A stretch of DNA of 64,000 bases from Microstegium vimineum (taxonomy: Eukaryota > Streptophyta > Magnoliopsida > Poales > Poaceae). Positions 12,195 through 23,448 of this stretch are shown piece after piece (positions within the stretch are counted from its first letter, which is position 1; every line of letters starts with the position of its first letter). The notes beneath the pieces were generated by a model. It ran no database searches, was not told where the DNA came from, and worked only from the letters and a program-made list of their open reading frames with translations. The position numbers and the translations under genes were made by a program. The stretch spans positions 33,813,925 to 33,877,924 of the forward strand of contig CM039126.1 of the NCBI GenBank assembly GCA_022036555.1, in the 5' to 3' direction.

Positions 12195-12530
12195 AAGATC
12201 AAGGAAAGTGCATTCTACAAGATATTCTATGATATTGGATCGAGCATCAACATAATATCTGAGGTAACATATCAACATTTATATGGAAATAGTCCCCTGT
12301 ACCAGACATATGTGTAGTTTCAGCTGGCGGAACAATCATTCCAATTTCCATAGGGAATAGCAAAGGATATCATGGTTAACATGATAGGTCACTATGTTCT
12401 GACCAACTTAATGGTTCAATATATGGGAGATGAAGATGAAGTTCACCTCATTCGAGGAAGATCTTTCCTCAACACTACTAGTGCAATCATCTCCATGAAA
12501 TCATGAGAGATCCATTTCCAATTTCCTGAA
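12195..12530 (+). pseudogene. Aspartic protease remnant 2 (nearly full domain)
   Basis: The frame reads YKIFYDIGSSINIIS (catalytic Asp in DIGSS), then EVTYQHLYG, then FPQGIAKDIMVNM with one stop in place of Gln (FP*G-like region), and LIRGRSFLNTTSAII, equivalent to the GRPFLNTT end of plant retroviral proteases. It is followed by an acidic, Lys-rich tail to about 12860 interrupted by stops. This is a second protease domain in the same element, about 430 bp downstream of the first. Confidence 0.55.
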
Positions 12531-15125
12531 GAGAAGAAATAAGCCACCAAGGATGGATGGACAGACTATCTGGGAGAATTAACAAGATACGAAGATCAAT
12601 TCAATAATAAAGATAAGAGTTCTCCTTAGAAAGAAGCCGTACCACCAACAGAGGATGTATCACCTACTACAAAGGAAAGAAGAAGTAGAACCTCAGACTG
12701 AGGAAGTGTGGAAGAGGAAAGAGACTTCATCGGAAACACCAACACAAGAAGAGCAAACATCCAAGTATTCATCAGGAGTGGACCATGCTCCTGAAGAAAT
12801 TTGAACCAGAAGAGAGGTCCGGTTCAACGAAACTAAATCTTCAAACCTTAGCCGGAAGGTAAACTCGTGAAGTTATCTGCATATTTATTTCTCTGCATTG
12901 CATTAATTGCACTCTAGCATATTTACTTTCCATAAGTATTTATGACACTATTCATATATCATTCTTAGTCTAATCCATTGCATAATCATCTTAATCATAG
13001 CATATCTATATTATTGCACTGCATTGCATTATAAAAAGAAAAACCTTTAAGCCCCATATGAATAAGTCTTCCAACTATTTACTGTGGAGGCATAAAAAAT
13101 TAGTCATTTGCATATAAAATTGAAAATCTAAAAATATATTGAATAGAAGAATTTTGCAAGGCTCTAGGCAATCAAGGTATAAATGGTTTACCGCTAAAGT
13201 TTAATCTGTTCCACAAGTTTTGTTGTCTATTTGAGTTTAGCAGGATTTGGAAAGACTAGACACGATTAGATAACTTCATCTACTTTGAGAAGTACAACTA
13301 TATCAACTATAATCTTTGAAATCTTAGAGAAGGGAAGTACAACTACATCAACTACATTGTCTAAATGAATGACTATGTCAACATCCAGATTGGGGGAGAG
13401 CACCCCCATCTATCTAGGTAAGTATCCGTATCCTCTTGGGTTTACTTTTATTTAGAAATTAGTTGCATAAATTAATTCAAATAAAAAAAATGTGAGCAGA
13501 TGAAGGTTCACACTTAAATAATTATGAATCACAAAACTTACATTTTAGATACTTTTTATATCTATGGAATTTTCATTGTATACTTTATCCTTAATAGAGT
13601 TTTACTTAGTAATAATAATAGGTGAGTTTAGTTTGTTTAATTTTAAAAGTTGCTAATAATAAAAAGAAGAACTCTGAAGATAACTCTATGGAAATTATGA
13701 ATAGTTGCTCTGCCGTAATTCCTTTCAAGTACCTAGTTTTCAGCCTTGAATTCTCCCGAGTTTTAGACATAACTGTTTTGACATGAAGATTTGCTCTGAA
13801 CCTGAAACTCGTGGGTTGCGAATGATTGAGCTAAGTCTAGGTAGTTGATAGGTATGGTATGAAAAAATCTGAGCTACTACTTATCTAGTTCCTAGCAATA
13901 CTAGAGTTCTCAAGAATTTATCTTTTGAAATTTGAAAATGTTACATGATGAGTTTCTGTATGACGAGAGCTTGAATTCCTACCATAGCCATATATACATG
14001 TCTGGTAGATTAGGAAAACCTTATACTATTATATTTACTCCTTGTATTTGCATTGAGTTTTGTCAAGCTTTGTTGACCCTTAGAAACTTGTCATGCTTTT
14101 AAAATCAAGATCACATACACTCCACTCATTTATGCTACTTCCATCGTGGAAGTACGCATCCACATATATGCCATTCAGATCCACTAGAAAAATGCTCTAC
14201 TCCTACCTTGGGAATAAGCAACTAAAAATATCCTAGTTCTCACCCTATCCATATATTTTATTACCACAAATGTAACTGCTCCAAAGATTTCCTTGTTATC
14301 ATATCTCAAAAGTGTTATTATAGAAAGAGACTTGGGGTTGTGAAAAAAAGAGAGAAAATAAAGAGAGTAAAACATGGACAAGTCTTCTATCAAAACAATG
14401 GGTACTTAGATGCCCACCTCTCTGAAAAAAAGAAAAAAGAGAGAAAAAGAGAAGAGAAAAAGAAAGCAAACCTAAGTTCTCTAAAAAATTCCAAGCTCCA
14501 AAAGAGAGATGTATATATATATAAGGAGCAGAGTAGAATTAGGTTTCCACCATACACCTTCATATATCCACCATTATATATCCACCACATATTCACCCTC
14601 ATACATCCACCATATATCCCAAACACATGCACATCTTGATTTGATTGTATGCCCTATTTCTCTGGATCCATTGTTTGGCTTTACAATATATGTTTTGCAA
14701 GTATGTATGCGATGTATCTCCCCACCTATGAAATCCATATATTGCTATTAGTTATAGGGTGAGAGAGAAAAAGGCATAACACCATTATTGCCATGGCAAG
14801 GATCCACAAATACCACATATAAAGAGACTTGAGAGGGTCATACAAAAGTGACTTTGAGTTTTATTTTGAAAACTTTGCAAAACTCCAGGATGAAGGTAAA
14901 GTGAAGAGCTTGAGACATAGTGCTTGGCTTGATCATTCTACTTTTCAATTGCTCAAGACCCAAGTGATGGCTATAAGCCCCATGGTTAAAGGTAATATGG
15001 GTAAGTTTGATAGTCAAAATAGTTTACTCTAATCCAGAGGAAAATTCTTATTTGAACGCATGTGTACCTTTAAGACGTGAAAGCATTGTAGCAACTCCTG
15101 ATCCATTATTGAGTTCATCTTTGCT

Positions 15126-15157
15126 CAGGGACGAGCAAAAGGTAAGCTTGGGGTAGT
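15126..15157 (+). other. Polypurine tract region of the 7.9-kb element
   Basis: The sequence cagggacgagcaaaaggtaa followed by gcttggggtagt abuts the 3' LTR. An acgagcaaaaggt...cttgggg stretch at this place is common in Athila-like grass elements. Confidence 0.6.
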
Positions 15158-16378
15158 TGTTGACGGTCCTTAAGTACTAATTTTAACCGTCAACTAAACA
15201 TGAAAAAGGATCCATATGCAATTCACATCTAGATATAGGGGGGTTTACTATTGAAATTCCACAAGTTTTGGTGAATGTCTGTTTCTACAGGGGGTTATCA
15301 GGAAATACCAAAGAAAGGGCCACATGTCATGTTTACATAGAGATAATTACCAACCACACAATTTTCTATACTCTAGAGGTTCCAGAACACACGAGAACGA
15401 ATGGGAGGCGGATCGGGCCCAGAGCTAGGGCGCCCACCCTAGCCCCTAGGGTGCCCGCCCTACCCTTCCAGCCAATCAGCTTCAACTTCATGGATCGTGC
15501 TTCACCGCCTTTGAGGATGAATCTAAACCCTTCACCTAAGGTTAGTTTGATCCGACGGTCCACGTTCATTTGAGGAGGCTATATAAGCAAGGCCCCTGAC
15601 CCCCTGAGGATCATCTCATCTCATTATTCTTCTCTAGAGCAAAAGCTAGGGTTTCAATTATAAGTAGAGAAGGAGAGAGGTCCCTCTAGTTGTCTAGATC
15701 TAGTTCTTCTATTTCTAGTTCATCTAGTTGTAATTAGAGGTAAGAGGGAGAGGAGGAGAGAGCTAGGAGGAGCCAGATCTGTCGAATCTTCCTTGACATT
15801 GTACCTTTGCAGCATCTGGTTCTGAGAAATCTCTAAGTTCTTCATTTATTATTTCTATCTTATTTTAGTTCATACTTTATTCTATTTACGGGATCTCTGC
15901 TCGTATTGAGTGCTCTAGTTTACAATTGAAATTAGAGTAGTAAGCGATAGTGTAGACGTGGTGTCTAGACTAGAGTTTACCTGAGTTTGTGCCCAATCCT
16001 ACAGATAGTTGTGGTAGCCCCAGAGGTGACAGCTCTGTAAGGCCTTTGTAGTCCACCACGTTCGGGTTGGTGTTTCGTAGAGCTTTTGACAGCCTCTCCC
16101 CGACTACCTTTTTCCCAATCTTTGTCGAGAGTCAGGAAGGTACTGTTGCTCCAAAGTAAGTAGAGTATCGTGGGTCTTTGATTAGATAAAACCCCTTAGA
16201 AAACTCTAAAATCTCTCTACCCATTTATCTTATCTATCCTTGGACGCTCTTAGTTCTTATCTAGTACACTTCACATTCCCCGTGGAAATCGATACCCTTT
16301 TAGAATACTCTCGGGTGAAAGCTACAGCGGTATTCGTGTGCTTGCGGATTTATCTTTCTGCATAAATAAATACCAACA
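15158..16378 (+). repeat. 3' LTR of the 7.9-kb element
   Basis: 1,221 bp with the same termini as the 5' LTR and TATATAAG at about 15580. Followed by the target duplication AGCAT (16379-16383). Confidence 0.9.
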
Positions 16379-16383
16379 AGCAT

Positions 16384-17405
16384 CCAGACCCTATGCAGAT
16401 AGCTCCAGAGAGCAGAGTTGAGTCCGGACGGTGTCCGGAGTGCAGGGTCCGGACAGAAGGAAGCGTCCGGACATCTTCACAGAGAGTTCCAGTGAGCGCA
16501 ATTCAATCCGGACGCTGTCCGAAGTCATGCGTCTGGACCGCGTTTAGCGTCCGGACTAGGTGCATTTGTGTGTTAAGTACATAGAATCAGAGGGGTCCGG
16601 ACGCATGCGTATTGGTCCGGACCCCACCTTGCAGCAGCGTCCGGAGTGACGCAGATTCGTGGTATTTGCCTCTAATGGCTAGGGGTTGGCTTGGGGATAT
16701 TTATACTCCTCCATCAGCCCCTTATCACCTCTCTTACCCATTCCAACTGCTGAGACAATCTTGTGAGAGTGCAAGGAGTGAAAGAGCCCTAGTTAGAGAG
16801 TGATTTGTCAATCCATGAGCTCATCCTCACTAGTTACTTAGAGATAGCAAGTGTGCATCCATTCAATCACTAGACTAGCCTTGGTCAAGTGAGAGTTAGT
16901 GCTTCTTACTCTTGGTGATCGACATAACCTAGACGGCTTCACGGAGGTTTGCTTGGTGATCATCCGGTGGAGCACATTGTGGATGACCTAAGCTTGATTG
17001 TGATCGGTTGTTGTCGATTCACCGAGCCGGGGTGGCGAAGAATCAGCCCGTAGAGAGCACTTAGTCCTTGCGCGGACTAAGGGGGAGCGATACCGTGCGT
17101 GGTGCTCCAACGAGGACTAGGGGGAGTGTCAAATCCTCGATACCTCGGTAAAACGTCATCGTGTCAACCTTTCTTCCTCCCTCTCCTTAGTGCAATTACA
17201 TTCAGGCATTACTTTCCGGATTATTTTTGTGTTGCTTTGATTAGAATTGCATAGGGCTTTACCGCTTTGATTGCCATGTTCTTGCTTATGTAGCTAGGAA
17301 CTTGAGAAAGCGCTAGGGGGTTAATTGGCTCTTGATAGGTTTAATTCTTGCTTAGAAATTTAAAAGAGCACAATTCACCCCCTCTTGGACATCTTGATCC
17401 TTTCA
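16384..17405 (+). repeat. Sirevirus-like 3' LTR, segment 3 of 3
   Basis: Continues the LTR interrupted at 8472. About 16390-16660 is dense in TCCGGA palindromes (gtccggac, gcgtccggac and variants). They lie just upstream of a TATA-like gggatatttatact near 16694, so they sit in the U3 promoter region. The LTR ends caattcaccccctcttgg...cttgatcctttca at 17405, a typical end for Sirevirus-type grass LTRs. An array of CCGG-centred palindromes in the LTR is a reported Sirevirus signature. Confidence 0.75.
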
Positions 17406-18527
17406 ATATTTTCAGTTTTAGACTCATATATTTTTTACCTATATATTTTTGTACTAACCTCCCCATTTCAAGATTTATCACTGGTCATCATACAAAACGT
17501 GCTGCAGGTTTTAATCACTATTTGTATAACCGTAGTACTCAAGAATATAGTCTATAATCTATAGTCCTTATTTTTATATAGTAAAACAAGAGTGATACTA
17601 AAAGATACAATAAGCACAATATTTTTAATTCAACATGGGGATTAATTTTTTTGTAGCATTTGATAAGACTATTATTTGAAAATTATAGATTAAATTCATG
17701 ACAAAGTAAGATCTCAGTTGCAAGTTGTCTGCAACAAGAACAACCATACTCCATAGTTTAAGCTATGATTTCAACTAAATGCACACTGAAGGTACACATG
17801 AGTGTCATGCAGATGGAAAAGTATAGATATGAATGAAAAACCAATAGATTAGTTTATAAGTTCGTTATAACCAAATAAAGAGTACAAAATATTTGTGACA
17901 TGCTTATATTGTTTATAATAACAATAAAGAGAGCAACATATAATTTAATATAATTAAATTTTGATAGCTTCGATCGGGTATTAAGAAATATCTAATGCCC
18001 ATCATGTCTCTTAATCTCTCACGGGCTGATGATTGATAGACTAGTAGTATCTAATCAAACAATGTTTATTAATTGCATACCATCTAGTGCTAGAATCGTG
18101 TCATCACTGTTCACTCTTCCGGCCAGTGCGACTATTTGCCATCTGTAGCGTGCGAGTTCATCTCGCAGCATTCTTTCACCGCACTGACCGCTGGTCTCCA
18201 CCGGTGGACCGCGACTCCATGCGGTTGCTGCGTGACCGAGACCGACGCGATAAACACGTCACGTCCAGAATCGACGCTGAACTCTTCAGAAACCAAAAAA
18301 ATAACAATATATAACAAAAACAATCGCCGCTTCCTCGCCGCATTTTAATTTGCACGCCCCGAAAGGAGCCCGGCCGGGCATATCACTCGAAAATCGTAGG
18401 CCGCGCAACGCACGCCTATTTCAAGCTCGATCGTCTCCTCTCGGCTCTCGCCGCCAGGAGTCCTCGACCCACACACACTTGAACAAACTTAAGGCTTTGT
18501 TCCGAAAGCAAGCGAAGCGCGGACGAC
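17406..18527. other. Intergenic, AT-rich; upstream of ATL gene
   Basis: About 1.1 kb with no gene or repeat recognised. The last 400 bp become GC-richer and presumably hold the promoter and 5' leader of the RING-H2 gene starting at 18528. No clear TATA box could be assigned. Confidence 0.4.
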
Positions 18528-19153
18528 ATGCAGACGCTGCACCCGCCGAGGCTGGTGGCGAGCGCCGCGGAGGCCGAGGACCACTGCGACAGCTGCGCCT
18601 TCTACTGCGTCGTGGTGTCCTGCGTCTCGCTGGTGCTCTTCATCGTGCTGGCCGCCGCGGTAAGCATCTTTAGGGCCGGCACCATCGCCGGCGCCGTCGT
18701 GCTCCTGCTCGGGCTCGTCGGCTGGCTCGCGCCCACGGGGAACGGAGCCGGTCCAGCGGCACAGCAGCAGCAGCGCCAGGCTGCCGGCGCCGCTCCGGCG
18801 GTGCGGCTGGCGGTGCACGACCGGTGCGCGTGCGGGCTAGCGGACGCCGAGATCGCCGCGCTGCCGATGTTCGCGTACCAGCCGCCCGCGGCGAAGAAGG
18901 GCGACGGGAGCTACGACAAGCCCCCGCGCGGTAGTTGCGTGCTGTGTGCGGTTTGCCTTGAGGACGTGCGAGCCGGCGAGATGGTGAGGCAGCTGCCGGC
19001 GTGCCGCCACCTGTTCCACGTTGACTGCGTCGACGCTTGGTTGCGCGCTCACCGGACGTGCCGCTCTGCCGCTGCCAGCTCTCCCCCGGGAACGTCAACA
19101 CAAAGGCGGCAGCCGTCGTGGAGTCATCGGTCGATGCGTTGCCGCCGGTGTGA
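18528..19153 (+). pseudogene. ATL-type RING-H2 E3 ubiquitin ligase, frameshifted as read
   Basis: An intronless gene of the ATL family, membrane-anchored RING-H2 ubiquitin ligases that take ubiquitin from an E2. From ATG 18528 the protein has two hydrophobic segments (YCVVVSCVSLVLFIVLAAAV and GAVVLLLGLVGWLA), an Ala/Gln linker, the GLD motif (GLADAEIAALPMFAY), and a RING-H2 core: CAVC, then CRHLFHVDC, W, and HRTC. The last Cys pair is lost because the frame shifts at CC 19061-19062. One missing C there would give TCPLC and a stop at 19151-19153, about 208 residues, normal for the family. As read, translation runs to 19283 without the final zinc ligands. It is either a sequence error or a recent loss of function. 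It lies between a Sirevirus LTR and a CACTA element. Confidence 0.85.
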
Positions 19154-19479
19154 GTATCACTCGAACGGTCGGCTCAGAGATATCGCCGGTGCATTCGTAA
19201 CTGTACTGCACGTCTGCACCACATTCTTCATTTCTTATATATATCACATATATATAGAACGTAGATTGACGATAGTTCACTGATGTTGGGGATACTGCAT
19301 GCGCTCATTTGTGTACATTTTGTGATTAGAGGTTTATGAGATCGACATGCCCGAATATAAAAAAAAATACAGTAGCTAGGTACCCACACTGGCCGACGCT
19401 TCCAGTCGCGAAAGATATATAAGGGGCATCTAGCCGATGCCACTACTACAGATATGACAATCACTGTCGGCTCATCACT

Positions 19480-19735
19480 GTCGATTTTGTTTGGGCCGAC
19501 AATAATGCTCCTTCACTGTCGGTTCTTCCTCTGACAGACCCCCAATTATTGGGGGCAGGGGCTGAACCGGCAGTGAAACACCACATCACTGCCGGTTCGT
19601 GGCTTGAACTGCCGGTTCAAGCCACGAACCGACAGTGATGTGGTGTGACTGTCGGTTCAAGCCACGAACCGGCAGTGATGTGGTGTTTCACTGCCGGTTC
19701 GTGGCTGGAACCGGCAGTGATGTTGTGTACAGTAT
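19480..19735. repeat. Left subterminal repeats of CACTA element
   Basis: Many copies of (t)cactg(c/t)cggttc, several as inverted pairs such as accggcagtgatgtggtg facing cactgccggttcgtggc. In En/Spm-type elements such repeats bind the TNPA protein. The inverted pairs can form strong hairpins. Confidence 0.75.
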
Positions 19736-20377
19736 AAAGCTTCGATCTCCTCTCTCCCTCCTCTGCCCAACAGTACATAACAGTGCGTGAGGAGCTCTCT
19801 CTCTCCATTGTTGCGGCTGGTGGATTTCTTGATCTCCATTTTTGGCTCCTCTTCACTATTGGATCCTCATATCTTCTTGCTCTTGGTTAGTAACAAGCAT
19901 AATTCTTTAGAATTGTTGGTTTACATTGTGTCAATTTGTATTAGAGCTATGCTAGTTTTCATGATCAAGAACAGGGATGTTGCAATTTATGTCAATTTTT
20001 TTTGTAGCTTTTAGATCCAAAATTATTTAGAAAAATTGTAGCACTTTGTTTTTATTGGGTAATTATTGTATAATCATTGAGTAGCTAGGTTCGAAAGATT
20101 CGTCTCGAAAATTATGGATAAAAATTGTAATTAGTTATATTTATTATTTACATTTAATACTCAATACATGCATGAAAGATTTGATGGGATGTGGAATAGA
20201 TTCGGTATTTATTAGTTACATTTAATACTCCATGCTTCCATTGTTATCTATTTGTTCTCTTAATTTTTATAGCGCGACCAAATTCAAATTATATCAAAGA
20301 ATATTGTTCAAAAATGCTCCTATTAATATGTTCCTATGTTTCCTCTGCTTTGCCCATTTTATTTTATCAGTGCAAAC

Positions 20378-22385
20378 ATGGCTCGAGGGTGGATGTACGA
20401 TTTGTCACATACAGACCCACAGTACTTGACGGACATCGACGATTTCATCAAGCGAGCTAGAGTCAATGCTGGGGACTCACATCTTGTATTCTGTCCATGC
20501 AAAGACTGCAAGAATACGAGAAAATAGGACGACGTGGAGCATATACGTTTGCACTTGATCACAAGGGGGTTCATGAGAAACTACACGATTTGGACTTTGC
20601 ATGGGGAGGTTGGTCAAAATGTTAATGATAATGTGCTCATGCCTAGTGTAGCATTATTGCCTGTTCATGATTACACAGAAGATGTGTCTACCAATGATGA
20701 TGTGTTTGTGAATACATTAGCTGACGACACAGAGGAAAATGATGGCATTTCACAGCTTCTACATGCATGGGGAATTCCTTAGTGCTTCGCAGTTGAAAAA
20801 ACTGGAGATGATGAGAAAGGATGCAAAAACACCATTGTATCCGGGCTGCCCAATAAGCAAACTAAAAGCCAACATCATGCTATTGGAGTTCAAATCAACG
20901 AATGGGTTAAGTGATAAAGGTTTCGATAACTTGTTAGGTATACTACATAAACTGTTCTCGAAGGATACCGAGTTAGTAGAAAAGACTTACCTTGCGAAGC
21001 AAATGATTTGCCCAATTGGCCTTGAGGTTGAGAAAATCCACGCGTGTTTCAACGACTGCATATTGTACCGTAGAGAGAAATACAAAGACTTGGATGCATG
21101 TCCCAAATGTAAAACTTCCCGATACAAGCAAGGGCCATCAAATGATGGAAGCAAAACCAGAGGAGGGCCCATAAAGTCCGTGTGGTATTTTCCTATAGCT
21201 CCACGAGTGCATATGTTGTTTGCAAATGAAAAGTCGGCCAAGCTGTTGCGTTGGCACGACGAAGAGCGAAAGAAAGATTCAATGATGAGGCACCCCGCTG
21301 ATGGTTCGGACTGTAGGACTATCAACACTATGTTCTATAAGAACATCAGTGGAGAGTTAAGGCATCTGTGGTTAGCTTTGAGCACGGATGGGATGAACCC
21401 GTTTGACCAGGTTAGAACCAATCATAGCACTTGGTCAGTGACGCTATGTATATACAACCTTCCACCCTGGCTTTGTATGAAACGGTCATACGTCCAGATG
21501 CCATTACTAATCCAAGGACCAAACAACCTGGTAATGATATTGATGTGCTTCTAAAACCAGTGATCGATGAACTACTACAGATGTGGGAGACGGGTGTGAA
21601 GGATGTTTGGGATGAGTACAAGAAAGAACATGTCACGGTAAAGGTTGTACTTATCGCTACAATCACCGACCTACCAGGGTGAGGTTCCTTGTCTGGAGAG
21701 AAGACAAAAGGATACGTTGGGTGTGTCGAGTGCTTGGACGAGATTGATGCTACACATCTACCAGAAAACAGGAAGATGGTCTACATGGGACACCGTAGGT
21801 TCCTACGTCGTGATCACCCTTACCGTAGGAATACAAAAGATTTTAAGGGGACTACTGAGAAATGTGGACCTCCAAAGTATCGAAACAGGAAACAGATGCT
21901 TCAACAATTAAGCAAACTCACAAATGTTGTCCTTGGGAAGGGGGACGGGGTAGTAGCAGCGCCAACCGATAGTATCAGGAAGAAAAAATCAATCTTCTGG
22001 AAACTACCTTATTGGCCACTTTTGAGTGTACGTCACTGTCTTGATCCAATGCACACAACTAAAAAACGTGTGCGGTAACACACTTAACACATTGATGAAC
22101 ACCGGGGGAACAAGTAAGGATTCTCTCGCGACATGCTTGGACATGCAACACCTGGGCCTCAGGAAGGAGTTACACCCAGTAACTCTTGAGAATGGCCACT
22201 TGAAACTTCCGGTGGCATCATGGACACTGAAAAAGGAGGAAAAAGAAATGCTTATTTCTTTCTTCAATGATCTCAAAGTACCGAGTGGCTACTGTGGGAA
22301 CCCGAAGAGGCTAGTTAACATGAGAGAACTTAAGTTTAACTATGGTTCTATGAAGGCCCATGACTGTCATGTCATAATGACTTAA
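20378..22385 (+). pseudogene. TNP2-like CACTA transposase, truncated and frameshifted
   Basis: Begins MARGWMYDLSHTDPQYL with the transposase-associated N-terminal domain including CPCKDC, then WTLHGE. The transposase_21 core follows: CPKCKTSRY, IKSVWYFPIAPR, LSTDGMNPF and IYNLPPWLC in the frame 20739-21554, then GNDIDVLLKPVIDELL in another frame, then LPYWPLLSVRHCLD, then LRKELHP and the start of DUF4218, ending at HDCHVIM* (22383-22385). Breaks: a TAG at 20525, a +1-like shift near 20770, a shift of one missing base at the AAA 21521-21523, a TGA near 21680, and a +1-like shift near 22045. The DUF4218 end and DUF4216 of full-length TNP2 (compare 59908-63489) are absent. Not functional. Confidence 0.85.
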
Positions 22386-22599
22386 GTTTTGTTTGGATGT
22401 TTTGTAATAATTATTATAAATGTGTGAAGGGTTTGTATTGTCGCTAGTCCACAACCACCTTCAATTCACATCGATATCAAATGGTTCGATAGCAATCACC
22501 TCCACGATCTCCCACCCCACCACCTCTATCATAAACCCTAAACCAGAAACCCCAAATGAAAATAAAACAATTAAAAAATGCAATTTTAAAAAATAATAT

Positions 22600-22800
22600 C
22601 ACTACCGGTTGGGGTGCCAAACCGACAGTGATGGATGGCTCAAGCATCACTGCCGGTTGGTAACATGAATCGGCAGTGATGCTTGAGCCATCACTACTGG
22701 TTTGGCATAACCGAAAGTGATGGCTTGGCCTCATCACTGCCGAATTGTCAGTGTCGATTCAAAAACCGCCACTGAAGGGAGGTTTTGAACTGGCACTGTT
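22600..22800. repeat. Right subterminal repeats of CACTA element
   Basis: Copies of cactgccggttgg, ggcagtgatg and related sequences in both orientations, matching in kind the block at 19480-19735. Confidence 0.7.
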
Positions 22801-22847
22801 TGTCGTTTCTGTAGTAGTGTGGGGACTGGTAACGCTTCACACTAACA

Positions 22848-23448
22848 TGGTGTTTGGATCAGAAATTGTAATGCAAACGCAAACGTAAATAAAATACGGA
22901 GGTAACGTTAACAAATCATTAGAAAACGGACTTTGTTTGTTTTACTTGTTGTAACGGTAATAGAGAAAGCCGGAAGCAATCAGATATTGGGAGCAGGAGA
23001 GATAGGGATGGACGAGGAAGTAGATAACTGTAGCCCGTAGGGCAACGCCGCCACGGTACGGAGGCACGGAGCAGCGAGCTAACTGCCGGCACATCGTTAG
23101 AGTTGCTCCCCGGCACATCATCAGAGTTGCTCCCAGTGCTCCACTAGTGGAGCCGCCGGGCGGAGGGCCGAGGCCACTAGTGAAGGCGGAGCTGCTGGGC
23201 GTGGGGGTTGAGGGGAGAGGAAGACAAATTGTGATCTGATTGATTATGCTAGGGCGAAGGGAAAGCCGCGCGCTGGGCACGGGCCGGTTCGAAGCCACCG
23301 GCGAAGGCGAAGTGTCGCCGGAGCCGCGGGCGCAGGGTCGAGGGGAGACGAAAACGAATCGCGATCTGATTACGATGGAGAGAGAGCGGTAATAGATTTG
23401 TATAGGCCGGTATCTAATAACGGTGGGACTTGATTACGGAAGAGCTCA
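22848..23448. mobile_element. Possible MITE-like element (hAT type?)
   Basis: A GC-rich 600-bp segment in AT-rich surroundings begins tggtgtttggatcagaaa and ends gagctcaaacaaacaagtag, giving short imperfect inverted ends (tgtttgga and tttgttt types). An imperfect repeat, gttgctccc(c)ggcacatcatcagagttgctccc, is inside. No clear target duplication. Low confidence. Confidence 0.25.

Larger units (their letters stand above)
8473..16378 (+). mobile_element. Complete non-autonomous Athila-like LTR retrotransposon
   Basis: A 7.9-kb element with LTRs at 8473-9691 and 15158-16378, flanked by a perfect 5-bp target duplication AGCAT at 8468-8472 and 16379-16383. The interior holds an ORF of unknown kind next to the 5' LTR and two aspartic-protease remnants, but no reverse transcriptase, RNase H or integrase that I can find. 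It therefore depends on proteins from a relative. Its 3' interior resembles that of the element at 1-4267. The expected primer binding site is not recognisable after the 5' LTR. About 10,270-11,500 and 12,880-15,120 are AT-rich and non-coding. Confidence 0.85.
19441..22819 (+). mobile_element. CACTA (En/Spm) element with degenerate TNP2 only
   Basis: Terminal inverted repeats CACTACTACAG (19441) and CTGTAGTAGTG (22809-22819) bound 3,379 bp. The flanking triplets are tgc and tgt or tgg, so the 3-bp target duplication is imperfect. Both ends carry subterminal copies of a cactgccggttcgtggc-type motif in both orientations. The interior encodes a decayed TNP2 transposase; no TNPA-like second gene is present. 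It is a deleted or non-autonomous derivative. Confidence 0.85.
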
